64,000 nucleotides of DNA from contig NZ_JAAJBU010000013.1 in assembly GCF_011392125.1 (NCBI RefSeq), positions 1 to 64,000 of the forward strand. The letters are read 5' to 3'. Below, in pieces: positions 8,465 to 16,976 of the stretch (positions are counted from its first letter, which is position 1; each line of letters starts with the position of its first letter). This stretch comes from Flavobacterium lotistagni (GTDB lineage Bacteria; Bacteroidota; Bacteroidia; Flavobacteriales; Flavobacteriaceae). Both the position numbers and the translations under genes were made by a program. The notes below the pieces were generated by a model, which was not told the origin of the DNA, made no database searches, and worked only from the letters and a program-made list of their open reading frames with translations.

Positions 8465-8613
8465 CCCTAGCCCTGATGGGAATGAATAGCCTTTGGCGCC
8501 GACTTGGATTTTTTGCCGGCCAGTAACTGCGACCACAGAAGCAGTTACTGGCCGATACAAAAAACCATGGCTGCGGCAAAGCTAGTAATGGACAGCAGGA
8601 TTAGCTTCAAATA
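8465..8613 (+). repeat. Type-1 structured element with long hairpin, copy B
   Basis: Head CCCTAGCCCTGATGGG and tail GGACAGCAGGATTAGCTTC. The interior is enlarged and holds a perfect 13-base inverted repeat, GGCCAGTAACTGC and GCAGTTACTGGCC, inside a weaker outer stem (TAG..CTTTG / CAAAG.CTA). The T in CCTG and the A in CAGG are the complementary pair expected from the other copies. It lies between queE and the TPR gene. Confidence 0.75.
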
Positions 8614-8644
8614 AAAAACCGACTGCTTTTCAGGGCAATCGGCT
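8614..8644 (-). terminator. Intrinsic terminator of the TonB/TPR operon
   Basis: Read on the minus strand: GCCGATTGC, an 8-base loop, GCAGTCGG, then TTTTTT. It lies 20 bases beyond the stop codon of the TPR gene. Confidence 0.75.
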
Positions 8645-8664
8645 TTGCAATTTCTTGTCAGGAA

Positions 8665-10335
8665 TTATTTCTTTCCAAGGCTTTTGAGTGAACTTGAAGC
8701 GTACTCGTTGGTTGGGTCGAGCGCTAGAGTTTTGTTGAAGTATTCTCTGGCCTTGGCAACATCTGTATTGGCGTAACTCGCAGCGATGTTGTTGTAGCTT
8801 TCGATGAACTTGGCCTTGTTTTTATCGACTTCCTCTTGGCCTTTTTCGGTCACTACGCGAAGGTAATCTTGGTAGTACTTGATGATCATTTCCTCGTTTT
8901 CAAGCAATCGGTTGGTTCTGGCGCGGAAGATATAAGCATCTTGGGTTGTTGGTGAAGCTTCGATTACTTTGCCAAACGCGGCATCGGCTTTCTGGAGTTC
9001 TACTGCATCTACTTTTACGACATCTTTTTTGGTGTTGTTGTAGTAGATTGAGTTGCCCAAGTAGAAATTATCCAAAAGGAAATTCTTTGAATTCGGGTTG
9101 CTCGTAGCAATTTCGTAGATGGCTGATGCTTCTTTGAAGAGTTTCTGCTCGTAGAATTTTTTTCCAATTTCACTCAAGTCATTGGTCATTGAGGGTTCCT
9201 TTTCAACAGATTTCTTAATATCCGCTACTGCAGCCGCAAACAAAGTTTGGTCGACCGTTTTGGTTTCGGCATTGTTTGATTTTCTAAGTTTGGCCAAACC
9301 TAAGTACATATAATCTCTTGCGATAATTTTATTCCCCGGAGTGGCCAAATAATCTTGAATTGATTTGATTGCCAAGTCCGTGTTGCCATTTTCATAAGCC
9401 GAATAACCCAAATAACGTAAAATTCTAGGGTTGACTTTGTCTAGTTCTTTCATCTTGTTGGCTTCAACTTCCAGAGCTTTGTAGTCTTTGGCCAAGATCA
9501 AGAAATCGGCGTGGCGCATTCTTGAAGTTAGAGAATAATCGGTCAAAGACATATATTTCTCGTAATAGCCCAACGCTTTTTGAATGTACTCGTTATACTT
9601 CTTTGGTTCGTTGTTGCCCCAATAGTAATAGGTTTCGGCTAACTCTCTGTAAACCGGACCATAATTCGGGTTGATGGCAATCACGTTGTCGTAGGCTTTT
9701 ACCGCTTCGGTGTAAGATTTCGCACCTTTTAAAAGCACACCCAATTGCATCTTGGCACGAAGTAAAGAAGAATCGGTTTGAAATGCGTTACGGTAGGCAG
9801 CGTATGATTCGTTTTGGTTTTTGTCTCCGTAATAGGCATCGCCTAGTGCCATTTGTAAGTTAGCATCAGTTGGATTGATGGCTTTGGCTTTGTCAAGATA
9901 AGTGAGCGCCGTTTTGTAGTTTGGCTTGTCACTGTTCATGTATGCTTTAGCGATGTGGATGTATTCTTCGATATCCTTTTTCTTGATATCTTTTAACGCC
10001 TGATCGAAATTGGCTTGGGCTGCAGTAGTGTTGCCGTTGTCGAGATCGATTTGACCTAAACCGATATAATTCCATTTCGGAGATTCGGTTGTAGTGAGCC
10101 CTTTTTGGTAAAATATTTTGGCGGAATCTTCTATGTTTTGTTTAAGGTAAACGTTCCCTAAATAAAATGTAGCTTTTCCGTTGGCAGGCTTGGCCTGAAT
10201 AAGTGCCTTGAGCATTGCTTTTGCCTTCTCGTATTGTTCGGCGTCTATGGCTTTTTTAGCTTGCTCGAGATCTTGGGCTTGGGTAAAGGTTGTTGCTGCA
10301 AGAAATAACAAGCTAAAAATTTTGATTCTGTTCAT
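8665..10335 (-). CDS. Periplasmic tetratricopeptide-repeat protein
   Basis: A 556-residue protein with a signal peptide (MNRIKIFSLLFLAATTFTQAQ) and TPR-type helical repeats through most of its length. Examples are NGKATFYLGNVYLKQ, PKWNYIGLGQIDLDNG and a final VAKAREYFNKTLALDPTN. It is probably a periplasmic protein-protein interaction scaffold. It is the last gene of the exbB-exbD-exbD-tonB operon, 25 bases after the PstS-like gene, which suggests a role with the TonB complex or with outer-membrane uptake. No enzymatic motif is visible. Confidence 0.88.
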   Translation of the reverse strand: MNRIKIFSLLFLAATTFTQAQDLEQAKKAIDAEQYEKAKAMLKALIQAKPANGKATFYLGNVYLKQNIEDSAKIFYQKGLTTTESPKWNYIGLGQIDLDNGNTTAAQANFDQALKDIKKKDIEEYIHIAKAYMNSDKPNYKTALTYLDKAKAINPTDANLQMALGDAYYGDKNQNESYAAYRNAFQTDSSLLRAKMQLGVLLKGAKSYTEAVKAYDNVIAINPNYGPVYRELAETYYYWGNNEPKKYNEYIQKALGYYEKYMSLTDYSLTSRMRHADFLILAKDYKALEVEANKMKELDKVNPRILRYLGYSAYENGNTDLAIKSIQDYLATPGNKIIARDYMYLGLAKLRKSNNAETKTVDQTLFAAAVADIKKSVEKEPSMTNDLSEIGKKFYEQKLFKEASAIYEIATSNPNSKNFLLDNFYLGNSIYYNNTKKDVVKVDAVELQKADAAFGKVIEASPTTQDAYIFRARTNRLLENEEMIIKYYQDYLRVVTEKGQEEVDKNKAKFIESYNNIAASYANTDVAKAREYFNKTLALDPTNEYASSSLKSLGKK

Positions 10336-10360
10336 GGTCTTGTATTTAATTTTACTTTTT

Positions 10361-11266
10361 TTATTTGTTGATTGTGTTTCGGACTCGGATTTTTCTCGTC
10401 GGGAAATGTACCGGTACCAATCCTGATTTTAAAACAATCCGTTGCCCAATTTCTCCGGAGACGAAAACGGAAAACCCGCTTCCAAGCCCTTTAAATCCTT
10501 GGGCGTCGACAACAAACAATTCGCGTGCCAAAGGATACTGTCCGGTGGCAATGTCGTTTTGAGTCGGGGCATAGTACTTTTTGTCTTTCGGATTTAACAC
10601 ATTGAGCGTGTTGACTTTATCTAAATTCTCAGCAATTTCAACAGCGGGCTCAAAGATATGATTTATTCCCACAACTCCTATCATGCCGTCGTGCTGCGCC
10701 ACATAACTAAAAACTTCCTTATGGGTTTTGAATGAAAAAACACCTTGCTCCGGAAGATTCTTAACCGCAGCCAAGCTACACAGATAGCGCGCGGTGCTAG
10801 AGTTTGGATTGTCGAAAACCAACCCTTTGAAATTTGGGATTTGAATACCTTTCATCAGTTGGGTCAATGCTTCTAACGTGATTAAGGTGTCTTTAGTACT
10901 TTTACTGACAATGAGTGCAATGCCGTCTTTGGCAAAAGGAGTCATTTTGGGGTAGAATTTTTTACTGTTAAAAAACTTCACTTCCTGGTCAGTTAGTGTT
11001 CTTGGAAGTACCGCAATTCTGGAACTGTCTTTCGTCATGGCTTGAATAATCTCCGCTTCAGATTTTGGTATAATAGTCAGCTTCGCATCGTAATTGCTCT
11101 CGAAAACTTGTACTTGTTCTTCAACAATTGGGCGCAGGGTTTCGTCAACCAATAGTGTGGTTTCGCCTTGAAGCATTGTCTGGGTTGGCTTGTTTTCAGA
11201 ATTCTTACAGGTAACCACCAAGAAAATCAATACGGTATAAACTATAATATTGAAGTACTTTCTCAT
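10361..11266 (-). CDS. PstS-like substrate-binding lipoprotein
   Basis: A 301-residue periplasmic binding protein of the PBP-like/PstS superfamily. An N-terminal hydrophobic segment ends in the lipobox-like VVTC (cysteine near residue 20). The phosphate-binding-like TLLVDETLRPIVEEQVQVFE and the hinge-region NSSTARYLCSLA match this superfamily. No ABC permease or ATPase lies nearby; instead it sits inside a TonB operon, so it may sense or deliver a ligand rather than feed an ABC transporter. It overlaps the preceding small gene by 4 bases (ATGA), implying translational coupling. Confidence 0.82.
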   Translation of the reverse strand: MRKYFNIIVYTVLIFLVVTCKNSENKPTQTMLQGETTLLVDETLRPIVEEQVQVFESNYDAKLTIIPKSEAEIIQAMTKDSSRIAVLPRTLTDQEVKFFNSKKFYPKMTPFAKDGIALIVSKSTKDTLITLEALTQLMKGIQIPNFKGLVFDNPNSSTARYLCSLAAVKNLPEQGVFSFKTHKEVFSYVAQHDGMIGVVGINHIFEPAVEIAENLDKVNTLNVLNPKDKKYYAPTQNDIATGQYPLARELFVVDAQGFKGLGSGFSVFVSGEIGQRIVLKSGLVPVHFPTRKIRVRNTINK

Positions 11267-11493
11267 TGCGTGTTCGCATTAAAAAATCGGTAAAACCGAA
11301 AAAAAGAATAAACAATCAGCAAAACGCCAAAAGCCATCCGATAATTGTCCGGCATATTAATCGGCAATGACTTCCAAAATATAATGATTAAACCGAGAAC
11401 AAAATACATCAGGAAGAACAACATTCCTATAACAAAAAGAAACCGCTGCGAAAGCGATTTCTCTTTGAAATTAATAACGATATTACGGAGCAT
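11263..11493 (-). CDS. Small two-helix membrane protein
   Basis: A 76-residue protein with two hydrophobic segments (LFVIGMLFFLMYFVLGLIII and MAFGVLLIVYSFFRFYRFF) and no recognised domain. It starts 2 bases after the tonB stop and overlaps the PstS-like gene by 4 bases, so it is an integral operon member. It could be an accessory subunit of the TonB complex; no sequence motif proves this. Confidence 0.75.
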   Translation of the reverse strand: MLRNIVINFKEKSLSQRFLFVIGMLFFLMYFVLGLIIIFWKSLPINMPDNYRMAFGVLLIVYSFFRFYRFFNANTQ

Positions 11494-11494
11494 A

Positions 11495-12289
11495 TTATTC
11501 TCCTCCTTTTGCTACCATAATCGGTAATGAATAGGAAACCCTTACTTTCTTTCCATTTTGCTCACCAGGGTTCCATTTCGGACATTGCTTCAATACTCTC
11601 ATGGCTTCTTTTCCAGTTCCATAACCAGCATCGCGCACTACTTTGATGTCGGTTAATGAACCGTCTTTCTCCACCACGAAATTCACATAAACGCGTCCTC
11701 CTGGGAAATCTTCGTCATCCGGTGGGGTAAAGTTTTTTCCAACGAACTTGTAGAATTTCTCGATTCCGCCCGGGAAATCTGGCTTCACCTCGATACCCGC
11801 AGAGTTGTAGATGTTGTTGTCTTCTTCAACTACTTCTTTTGGGCCATTACCTACTGGTTCTACAGTAAGCTCTGCATCTGGGTCACCTTTAATGGTTTCA
11901 GCGCCGATTTTCTTATCGACGATTTCTTTAATTTTTGGCGGCTCTTCAACCACTTCTTCCGCTTTCGCTACCACAGGTTTTACAAATTTTACCTGATCCA
12001 CTTTTGGTGGCGGTGGTGGTGGCGGTGGAAGATTTTCTTTCGGTTTCTCTTTAGGTGGAAGTTTTACTGTGGTGATTTTTTGATCTAGCACCGCTTCATC
12101 ATTACTATCCGGAAGCAGGTTGGCCAAAACTGGAATACTCACCAAAAAAGTAAAAACAATCCCTCCAATAACAAACGAACGCATTGTTGTTTTGCCATTG
12201 GTTGCTCTTAAGTTGTATGCACCATATAATTTGTTTCGTCCTTCAAAAACGATATCGAGCCATTGACTTTTTAATAAATCTAATTTCAT
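11495..12289 (-). CDS. TonB energy transducer
   Basis: A 264-residue TonB. A cytoplasmic N-terminal stretch precedes one membrane anchor at about residues 39-60 (FVIGGIVFTFLVSIPVLANL). A proline-rich spacer follows (KPKENLPPPPPPPPKVDQ), then a long acidic linker and a C-terminal TonB_C domain (GGRVYVNFVVEKDGSLTDIK). It transmits the proton-motive force from ExbB-ExbD to outer-membrane TonB-dependent receptors. The opening DIVFEGRNKLYGAYNLR is typical of the Bacteroidota TonB subgroup. It follows the second exbD by 20 bases. Confidence 0.93.
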   Translation of the reverse strand: MKLDLLKSQWLDIVFEGRNKLYGAYNLRATNGKTTMRSFVIGGIVFTFLVSIPVLANLLPDSNDEAVLDQKITTVKLPPKEKPKENLPPPPPPPPKVDQVKFVKPVVAKAEEVVEEPPKIKEIVDKKIGAETIKGDPDAELTVEPVGNGPKEVVEEDNNIYNSAGIEVKPDFPGGIEKFYKFVGKNFTPPDDEDFPGGRVYVNFVVEKDGSLTDIKVVRDAGYGTGKEAMRVLKQCPKWNPGEQNGKKVRVSYSLPIMVAKGGE

Positions 12290-12309
12290 GTCTTTCTTTT
12301 TTAATTAGA

Positions 12310-12906
12310 TTAAGGATTAGTAGTCACCGGAGCCGCAGCTTCTGTAGAACCACCGTTGATCAATTTGCTTTCTTCTGGAGTAAAGTCGTTTACAATAGCA
12401 TAAGTAGGAACCCCAACTATAGCCATTTCGTCAAGAATATCTACTAAATTTCGATAGTTTGATTTCTTGCTGGGTTTGATAATTACAATCATCCCTTTGT
12501 CTTTGTTTCCGGTATACTGAAGCACTTTTTCTTTGCGCTCAAGTAATTCTTTTCGAATTCCATCTTTACCGTATTCAAAATCTTTTGGAGCACCTCCTGC
12601 AACCGGAGTAGCCAACAAACCTACATAACGAACCAACTTGTTATTATCACCTAACAAAATGGTCATGGTTCGGTTTTCGTCTACCTTAACATCTTTGTTT
12701 TTGTCCTTGTCCGGATCTTTGTCTGGCAAACCCAAATTCATCGATTGGGGTTTAGACAAGGTCGTGGTGAGCATGAAGAAAGTAATCAGAAGGAAAGCCA
12801 AATCTACCATGGCCGTCAAATCGACCTTAGAGTTCTGTTTTTTACTTCTTACTTTTTTACTGCCTTTCTTACCTCCGCCACTGTCGCCGGTATTTAATTC
12901 AGCCAT
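12310..12906 (-). CDS. ExbD/TolR biopolymer transport protein, second copy
   Basis: A 198-residue ExbD-family protein: basic N-terminal tail (GGKKGSKKVRSKKQNSK), one membrane helix carrying the channel aspartate (VDLTAMVDLAFLLITFFML) and a periplasmic domain. It is diverged from the adjacent exbD at 12925-13533, so the complex may be a heteromer of two ExbD types with ExbB, a pattern common in Bacteroidota operons. The spacing of 18 bases from the preceding gene indicates one transcript. Confidence 0.9.
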   Translation of the reverse strand: MAELNTGDSGGGKKGSKKVRSKKQNSKVDLTAMVDLAFLLITFFMLTTTLSKPQSMNLGLPDKDPDKDKNKDVKVDENRTMTILLGDNNKLVRYVGLLATPVAGGAPKDFEYGKDGIRKELLERKEKVLQYTGNKDKGMIVIIKPSKKSNYRNLVDILDEMAIVGVPTYAIVNDFTPEESKLINGGSTEAAAPVTTNP

Positions 12907-12924
12907 CTAGTATATTTTTAAAAA

Positions 12925-13533
12925 TTATTTTTCTTTTCCTCTTAAACCAGTCACCAAACTAAAGCTGTTGATTTTCTGGTCTTGCAAAATATCCATTACT
13001 TTTCTAATAACCGGATATTCTTCTTTAGCATCTCCTTTGATGGCTAGTTCCAACTCTTTATCGTGCAATTCGATGTTAGCAATTCTAGCATTCTGAACCC
13101 ACTCAGCCAATTGATTGTCTAACGAGTCTTTGGGAATTCCCGGTTGTTGAACGCTTTTTCTGTCCGAAGGACTCATATCTAAAATTTGCTTTAGGTTTTG
13201 AACCGGTACACCGAAACTTTCCATAATTGCAAATTTGTTTTGATCTTCCTCAGAAAATTTAACCCCGTATTTGTTGCCCATCAGTTCAAGGGTTCTGATA
13301 CGAACATCTTTCCCTTTGACATCAAAAAACACTTTTCCGTTTCCAACTGTTAACGTAGCCAAATCTTTCTCTGGCAACTTGGTTTGTACCGTAGATGCCG
13401 GTGTATCAACAGGCATTACTTCAGGAACTTTGGCAGTAGCAGTCAAAATAAAGAAAGTAAGCAAAAGGAATGCAACGTCACACATCGCCGTCATGTCGGT
13501 AGATGTAGACTTTTTTTTCATTTTTATTGCCAT
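12925..13533 (-). CDS. ExbD/TolR biopolymer transport protein, first copy
   Basis: A 202-residue ExbD-family protein with a short basic N terminus (MAIKMKKKS), one membrane helix with the proton-path aspartate (TDMTAMCDVAFLLLTFFILT) and a periplasmic domain that includes a longer mid-section than the second copy. It starts 35 bases after the exbB stop and is the second gene of the operon. Confidence 0.9.
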   Translation of the reverse strand: MAIKMKKKSTSTDMTAMCDVAFLLLTFFILTATAKVPEVMPVDTPASTVQTKLPEKDLATLTVGNGKVFFDVKGKDVRIRTLELMGNKYGVKFSEEDQNKFAIMESFGVPVQNLKQILDMSPSDRKSVQQPGIPKDSLDNQLAEWVQNARIANIELHDKELELAIKGDAKEEYPVIRKVMDILQDQKINSFSLVTGLRGKEK

Positions 13534-13568
13534 CGTTTATAAATTATAATTGATATTGACTACCAAAA

Positions 13569-14390
13569 TTATTGTTTTAAGCTACCTCTAAAGTGTCTGT
13601 AAGTATTTACGATTGTGGTGGCTGCCTCGTCAATAGAGTAAGTCAAGGTATCGATTTTAGAAGTAAAGTAGTTGTACATGATAATCGCCAAAGCAGAAGT
13701 CGAGATACCAGTAGCCGTGTTAATCAAGGCTTCAGAGATACCGTTTGCCAATTCAGCAGAATCTGCTCCACCGCCACCAGCTAATCCAGCGAAGGCCTTA
13801 ATCATACCCGTTACAGTTCCTAAAAGTCCAGCAAGTGTTCCTAGAGAAACCAAAGTCGAGATGATAGTCATGTGTTGCTCTAGCATTGGCATTTCAAGAG
13901 CCGTAGCTTCTTCGATTTCTTTATGAATCGTCTCAGCAGCCTCTTCACTGTTGAAACCTTCTTTTTTCACTTCTTGGTATTTCACTAAAGCCGATCTGAT
14001 TGCGTTAGCCACAGAACCTTGTTGTTTGTCACAAGCTGCAAGTGCTCCTTCGATATCCCCTTTAGTTACGCTTGACTGTACTGATTTCATGAACTGGTCA
14101 AGATTTCCTTTTCCTGTTGCTTTGGTGATTACGAAGTATCTTTCAATAGAAAACACAACCACCATTAGGAGTAAGCCCATCAACACTGGAACGATTGGAC
14201 CTCCTTTATATACCATCGCCAAATAATTTCCTTTTAATGGAGCTCCGGTATTCACGCCGCCTTCAAAGTTAGAACCAGCACCCATGATGAAACTCCAAAC
14301 CAGAACTCCAACCAATATACATGCTACAATTACGATCCCAGAGAACATTCCTCCTAAACTTGAACCACTTTCTTTTTTAACGTTTGCCAT
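13569..14390 (-). CDS. ExbB/MotA/TolQ proton channel protein
   Basis: A 273-residue inner-membrane channel subunit that converts proton flow into movement of TonB. Four hydrophobic segments lie at about residues 16-38, 64-88, 165-190 and 212-235. The MotA/TolQ/ExbB signature is in ISTLVSLGTLAGLLGTVTGM and in the segment ATGISTSALAIIMYNYF. It is the first gene of the seven-gene TonB operon. The 372-base gap upstream to 14762 holds AT-rich DNA with a possible -7 box and nothing else I recognise. Confidence 0.93.
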   Translation of the reverse strand: MANVKKESGSSLGGMFSGIVIVACILVGVLVWSFIMGAGSNFEGGVNTGAPLKGNYLAMVYKGGPIVPVLMGLLLMVVVFSIERYFVITKATGKGNLDQFMKSVQSSVTKGDIEGALAACDKQQGSVANAIRSALVKYQEVKKEGFNSEEAAETIHKEIEEATALEMPMLEQHMTIISTLVSLGTLAGLLGTVTGMIKAFAGLAGGGGADSAELANGISEALINTATGISTSALAIIMYNYFTSKIDTLTYSIDEAATTIVNTYRHFRGSLKQ

Positions 14391-14455
14391 TTTTTTAGTT
14401 TTTAAATTTTTTAAATAATTTATTAGTTTTAGTTGTAAATAACTTTGAATAGCAG

Positions 14456-14463
14456 CAAATTTA
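14456..14463 (-). promoter_or_regulatory. Possible -7 promoter box of the exbB operon
   Basis: On the minus strand: TAAATTTG, matching TAnnTTTG, about 66 bases before the exbB start. No convincing TTG lies at the usual upstream distance, so the call is tentative. Confidence 0.4.
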
Positions 14464-14762
14464 GATTTTTAGTTGTAATAAAAAAACTTTTTTTAATTTA
14501 ATTGCATTTAATTTAAAACCTTGCGAAAGCCCGTCTTTGTCGGCATTGAGCAGATTTTAGCAAAGCAAATGAAATCGAACCAATTACAACTTTTGCGCAA
14601 CCATTGATTCAAATAACGCAGGAACAACCTATTATTATATCATCGAAGAAATCTTCATCATTTTTTGTGACTGAATTGGTAAAAAATATCGGCAGAGATC
14701 ACCCAAAATAGTCAACTAAAAATTAACTTGCGCATCAATTCAAGCGATTAAAATTCATTTCC

Positions 14763-16280
14763 ATGGCAAATCAAACCGATTTCATTCAAACCCTTACCGA
14801 AGGCTACCATACCAAAGGAGAAAGCATTGTACTAGGCGCCGCAATACTTGAAGGCGAAGTAATACCCGAAGCCCAAGTTCGCATTCCGCTCAAAACCTTA
14901 AACCGCCACGGACTCATTGCTGGCGCTACCGGAACCGGAAAAACCAAAACAATTCAAGTGCTTTCTGAACAACTATCAAGTTTCGGAATTCCGGTGCTGA
15001 TGATGGACATCAAGGGCGATTTCAGTGGTATTGCTGCCAAAGGAGAAGAGAAACCATTCATCACAGAACGACATCAGAAAATCGGTATTCCATACTCGTC
15101 TTCGAGTTTTCCGGTGGAGCTGATGACGCTTTCGGAGCAAAACGGTATCAGACTTCGGGCCACGGTTTCAGAATTCGGACCGGTTTTGTTTTCACGGATT
15201 TTGGATTTGAATGACACACAAGCCGGCGTGGTTTCGGTGATTTTCAAATATTGTGACGATAACAAAATGCCACTGCTCGATTTGAAAGATATTAAAAAAG
15301 TATTGAATTACATTACTGAAGAAGGCAAAGAAGAAATCGAAGCGGCCTACGGAAAAATATCGACCTCAACAACTGGAACGATTCTGCGAAAAATCATCGA
15401 ACTTGAACAACAAGGTGGCGATTTATTTTTTGGGGAACTCTCATTTGATATCAATGACTTAATGCGCTTTGATGAAAACGGGAAAGGCTATGTGAATATC
15501 ATCCGACTGACCGATATTCAAGACAAACCCAAATTGTTTTCGACTTTTATGTTGAGCCTACTGGCAGAGATTTACCAGCAAATGCCCGAGAAAGGCGACG
15601 CCGACCAACCTGAGTTGGTGTTGTTTATCGACGAGGCGCATTTGATTTTCAACGAAGCCAGCAAAACCCTGCTCGACCAAATCGAAACAATTGTGAAACT
15701 GATTCGCTCCAAAGGCATCGGCATTTACTTTATCACTCAGAATCCGATGGATGTGCCCAGTGGCGTACTGGCCCAACTCGGTTTGAAAATACAACACGCA
15801 CTTCGGGCCTTTACCGCCAATGACCGCAAAGCTATCAAGCTTACGGCGGATAATTATCCAACATCGGAATTTTATCAAACCGAAGAACTCATCACTTCGC
15901 TCGGCATTGGAGAAGCCTTGGTCACGGCACTCAGCGAGAAAGGAACGCCTACACCACTTGCCGCAACAATGCTCCGCGCCCCTCAAAGCCGCATGGATAT
16001 TTTAACTCCAGCAGAAATTGAGGCCATAAACGCTAAATCAAAATTGGTGCGTAAATACAGCGAAATCATTGACCGGGAAAGCGCTTGTGAAATCCTAACC
16101 AAAAAAATCGAAGCCGCCTACGAGCAAGCCACACAAGCTCAGCAAACTCAGGCTGAAGAAACCAAAAGCAGCGAGCCTAGTACCGCAAGTGTAGTCGGAA
16201 AATCAGTACTGAAAGTCGTAACCAGCGCAAGCTTCATCCGTGGTGCCTTCAGTATTCTAAGCAAAATTCTAAAGAAGTAA
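14763..16280 (+). CDS. HerA-like ATPase (DUF853 family)
   Basis: A 505-residue P-loop ATPase of the HerA/VirB4-like superfamily, DUF853 branch. Walker A is GATGTGKT at residues 53-60; Walker B is LVLFIDEAH at about 285-293; ITQNP follows as a sensor-type motif. A Gln-rich tail (QATQAQQTQAEETK) is probably a flexible linker before a short hydrophobic end. HerA relatives pump or translocate DNA, but the DUF853 branch has no settled role. It stands alone, without NurA or other nuclease genes, so a defence or repair role cannot be inferred from context. Confidence 0.85.
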   Translation: MANQTDFIQTLTEGYHTKGESIVLGAAILEGEVIPEAQVRIPLKTLNRHGLIAGATGTGKTKTIQVLSEQLSSFGIPVLMMDIKGDFSGIAAKGEEKPFITERHQKIGIPYSSSSFPVELMTLSEQNGIRLRATVSEFGPVLFSRILDLNDTQAGVVSVIFKYCDDNKMPLLDLKDIKKVLNYITEEGKEEIEAAYGKISTSTTGTILRKIIELEQQGGDLFFGELSFDINDLMRFDENGKGYVNIIRLTDIQDKPKLFSTFMLSLLAEIYQQMPEKGDADQPELVLFIDEAHLIFNEASKTLLDQIETIVKLIRSKGIGIYFITQNPMDVPSGVLAQLGLKIQHALRAFTANDRKAIKLTADNYPTSEFYQTEELITSLGIGEALVTALSEKGTPTPLAATMLRAPQSRMDILTPAEIEAINAKSKLVRKYSEIIDRESACEILTKKIEAAYEQATQAQQTQAEETKSSEPSTASVVGKSVLKVVTSASFIRGAFSILSKILKK

Positions 16281-16330
16281 TCACAAAACAATTATTCATT
16301 ATTAATTATTAATTGTTAATTAATGGAATC

Positions 16331-16424
16331 CCCTAGCCCTGATGGCAGCGGCATCCTTTTGCGGAGCCTCAGCGGAGTAAAAGATAGAGCGGACAGCAGG
16401 TTCCCGGCTCCTGATTCAAAAAAT
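16331..16424 (+). repeat. Type-1 structured element, copy A
   Basis: Head CCCTAGCCCTGATGGCAGCGG; inner stem ATCCTTTT / AAAAGAT; tail GCGGACAGCAGGTTCC, then CGGCTCCTG. The CCTG/CAGG stem shows the T-A form of the covarying pair. It occupies nearly the whole gap between the HerA-like and DUF486 genes and would be transcribed with them. Confidence 0.75.
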
Positions 16425-16434
16425 TACGCATCGA

Positions 16435-16803
16435 ATGAAAAGTTTTCTCACCATCGGTTTATTGGTTTTATCCAACATCTTCATGACGCTGGCTTGGTAC
16501 GGGCATTTAAAATTCAAGGAACTCAAATGGTTTGAGAATGCGGGGCTGATTACTGTTATCCTAATCAGTTGGGGTTTGGCCTTGTTTGAATATTGCTTTC
16601 AGGTGCCGGCCAATAAAATGGGGTTCGAAGGCAACGGCGGCCCGTTTTCGCTCATGCAACTTAAGGTAATTCAGGAAGTGGTGACCTTAATTGTATTCGT
16701 GATTTTCTCGCTGGTATTTTTCAAGAACGAAACTTTCCGTTGGAACCATGCCGTAGGGTTTTGCTTTTTGGTGTTGGCGGTGTATTTTATTTTCAAGAAA
16801 TAG
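16435..16803 (+). CDS. DUF486 (DMT-like) membrane protein
   Basis: A 122-residue integral membrane protein with four predicted helices (LTIGLLVLSNIFMTLAWYGHL, AGLITVILISWGLALFEYCF, LKVIQEVVTLIVFVIFSLVFF, AVGFCFLVLAVYFIF). It matches the short DUF486 group related to the drug/metabolite transporter fold, including the conserved FQVPANKMG and FSLMQLKVIQE. Substrate unknown; small DMT proteins usually work as dimers. It starts 11 bases after the type-1 element. Confidence 0.85.
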   Translation: MKSFLTIGLLVLSNIFMTLAWYGHLKFKELKWFENAGLITVILISWGLALFEYCFQVPANKMGFEGNGGPFSLMQLKVIQEVVTLIVFVIFSLVFFKNETFRWNHAVGFCFLVLAVYFIFKK

Positions 16804-16864
16804 CCCAAACCTGCAATTCATTATTGAGCTCAATCCGTGTTTGAAAGCCCATCAAATGAATTTC

Positions 16865-16899
16865 ACCGATAGAAAAACGCTCTTTTCATCGGTTTTTTT
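16865..16899 (+). terminator. Intrinsic terminator after the DUF486 gene
   Basis: ACCGATAGAAAA pairs with TTTTCATCGGT (one bulged A) and is followed by TTTTTTT. It lies 61 bases beyond the stop. Confidence 0.8.
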
Positions 16900-16952
16900 G
16901 TAGCCGTTGTCGATTTTTTACTCGATTTCTGGAGTGCCAAAACCATTCCCTG

Positions 16953-16960
16953 TACCTTTG
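16953..16960 (+). promoter_or_regulatory. -7 promoter box of the LRR protein gene
   Basis: TACCTTTG, a full match to TAnnTTTG, 16 bases before the start codon and just after the terminator of the previous gene. The -33 region has no clear TTG at the standard spacing. Confidence 0.55.
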
Positions 16961-16976
16961 GGCAAACATTGCCCCA

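Noticed and set aside
14763..16280. HerA-like ATPase as part of a HerA-based phage defence system
   Set aside because: No SIR2, DUF4297, NurA or nuclease gene is adjacent; flanking genes are housekeeping or surface genes.
16331..16424. Type-1 element as a retron msr-msd
   Set aside because: No reverse transcriptase gene nearby and the elements are dispersed in many copies.
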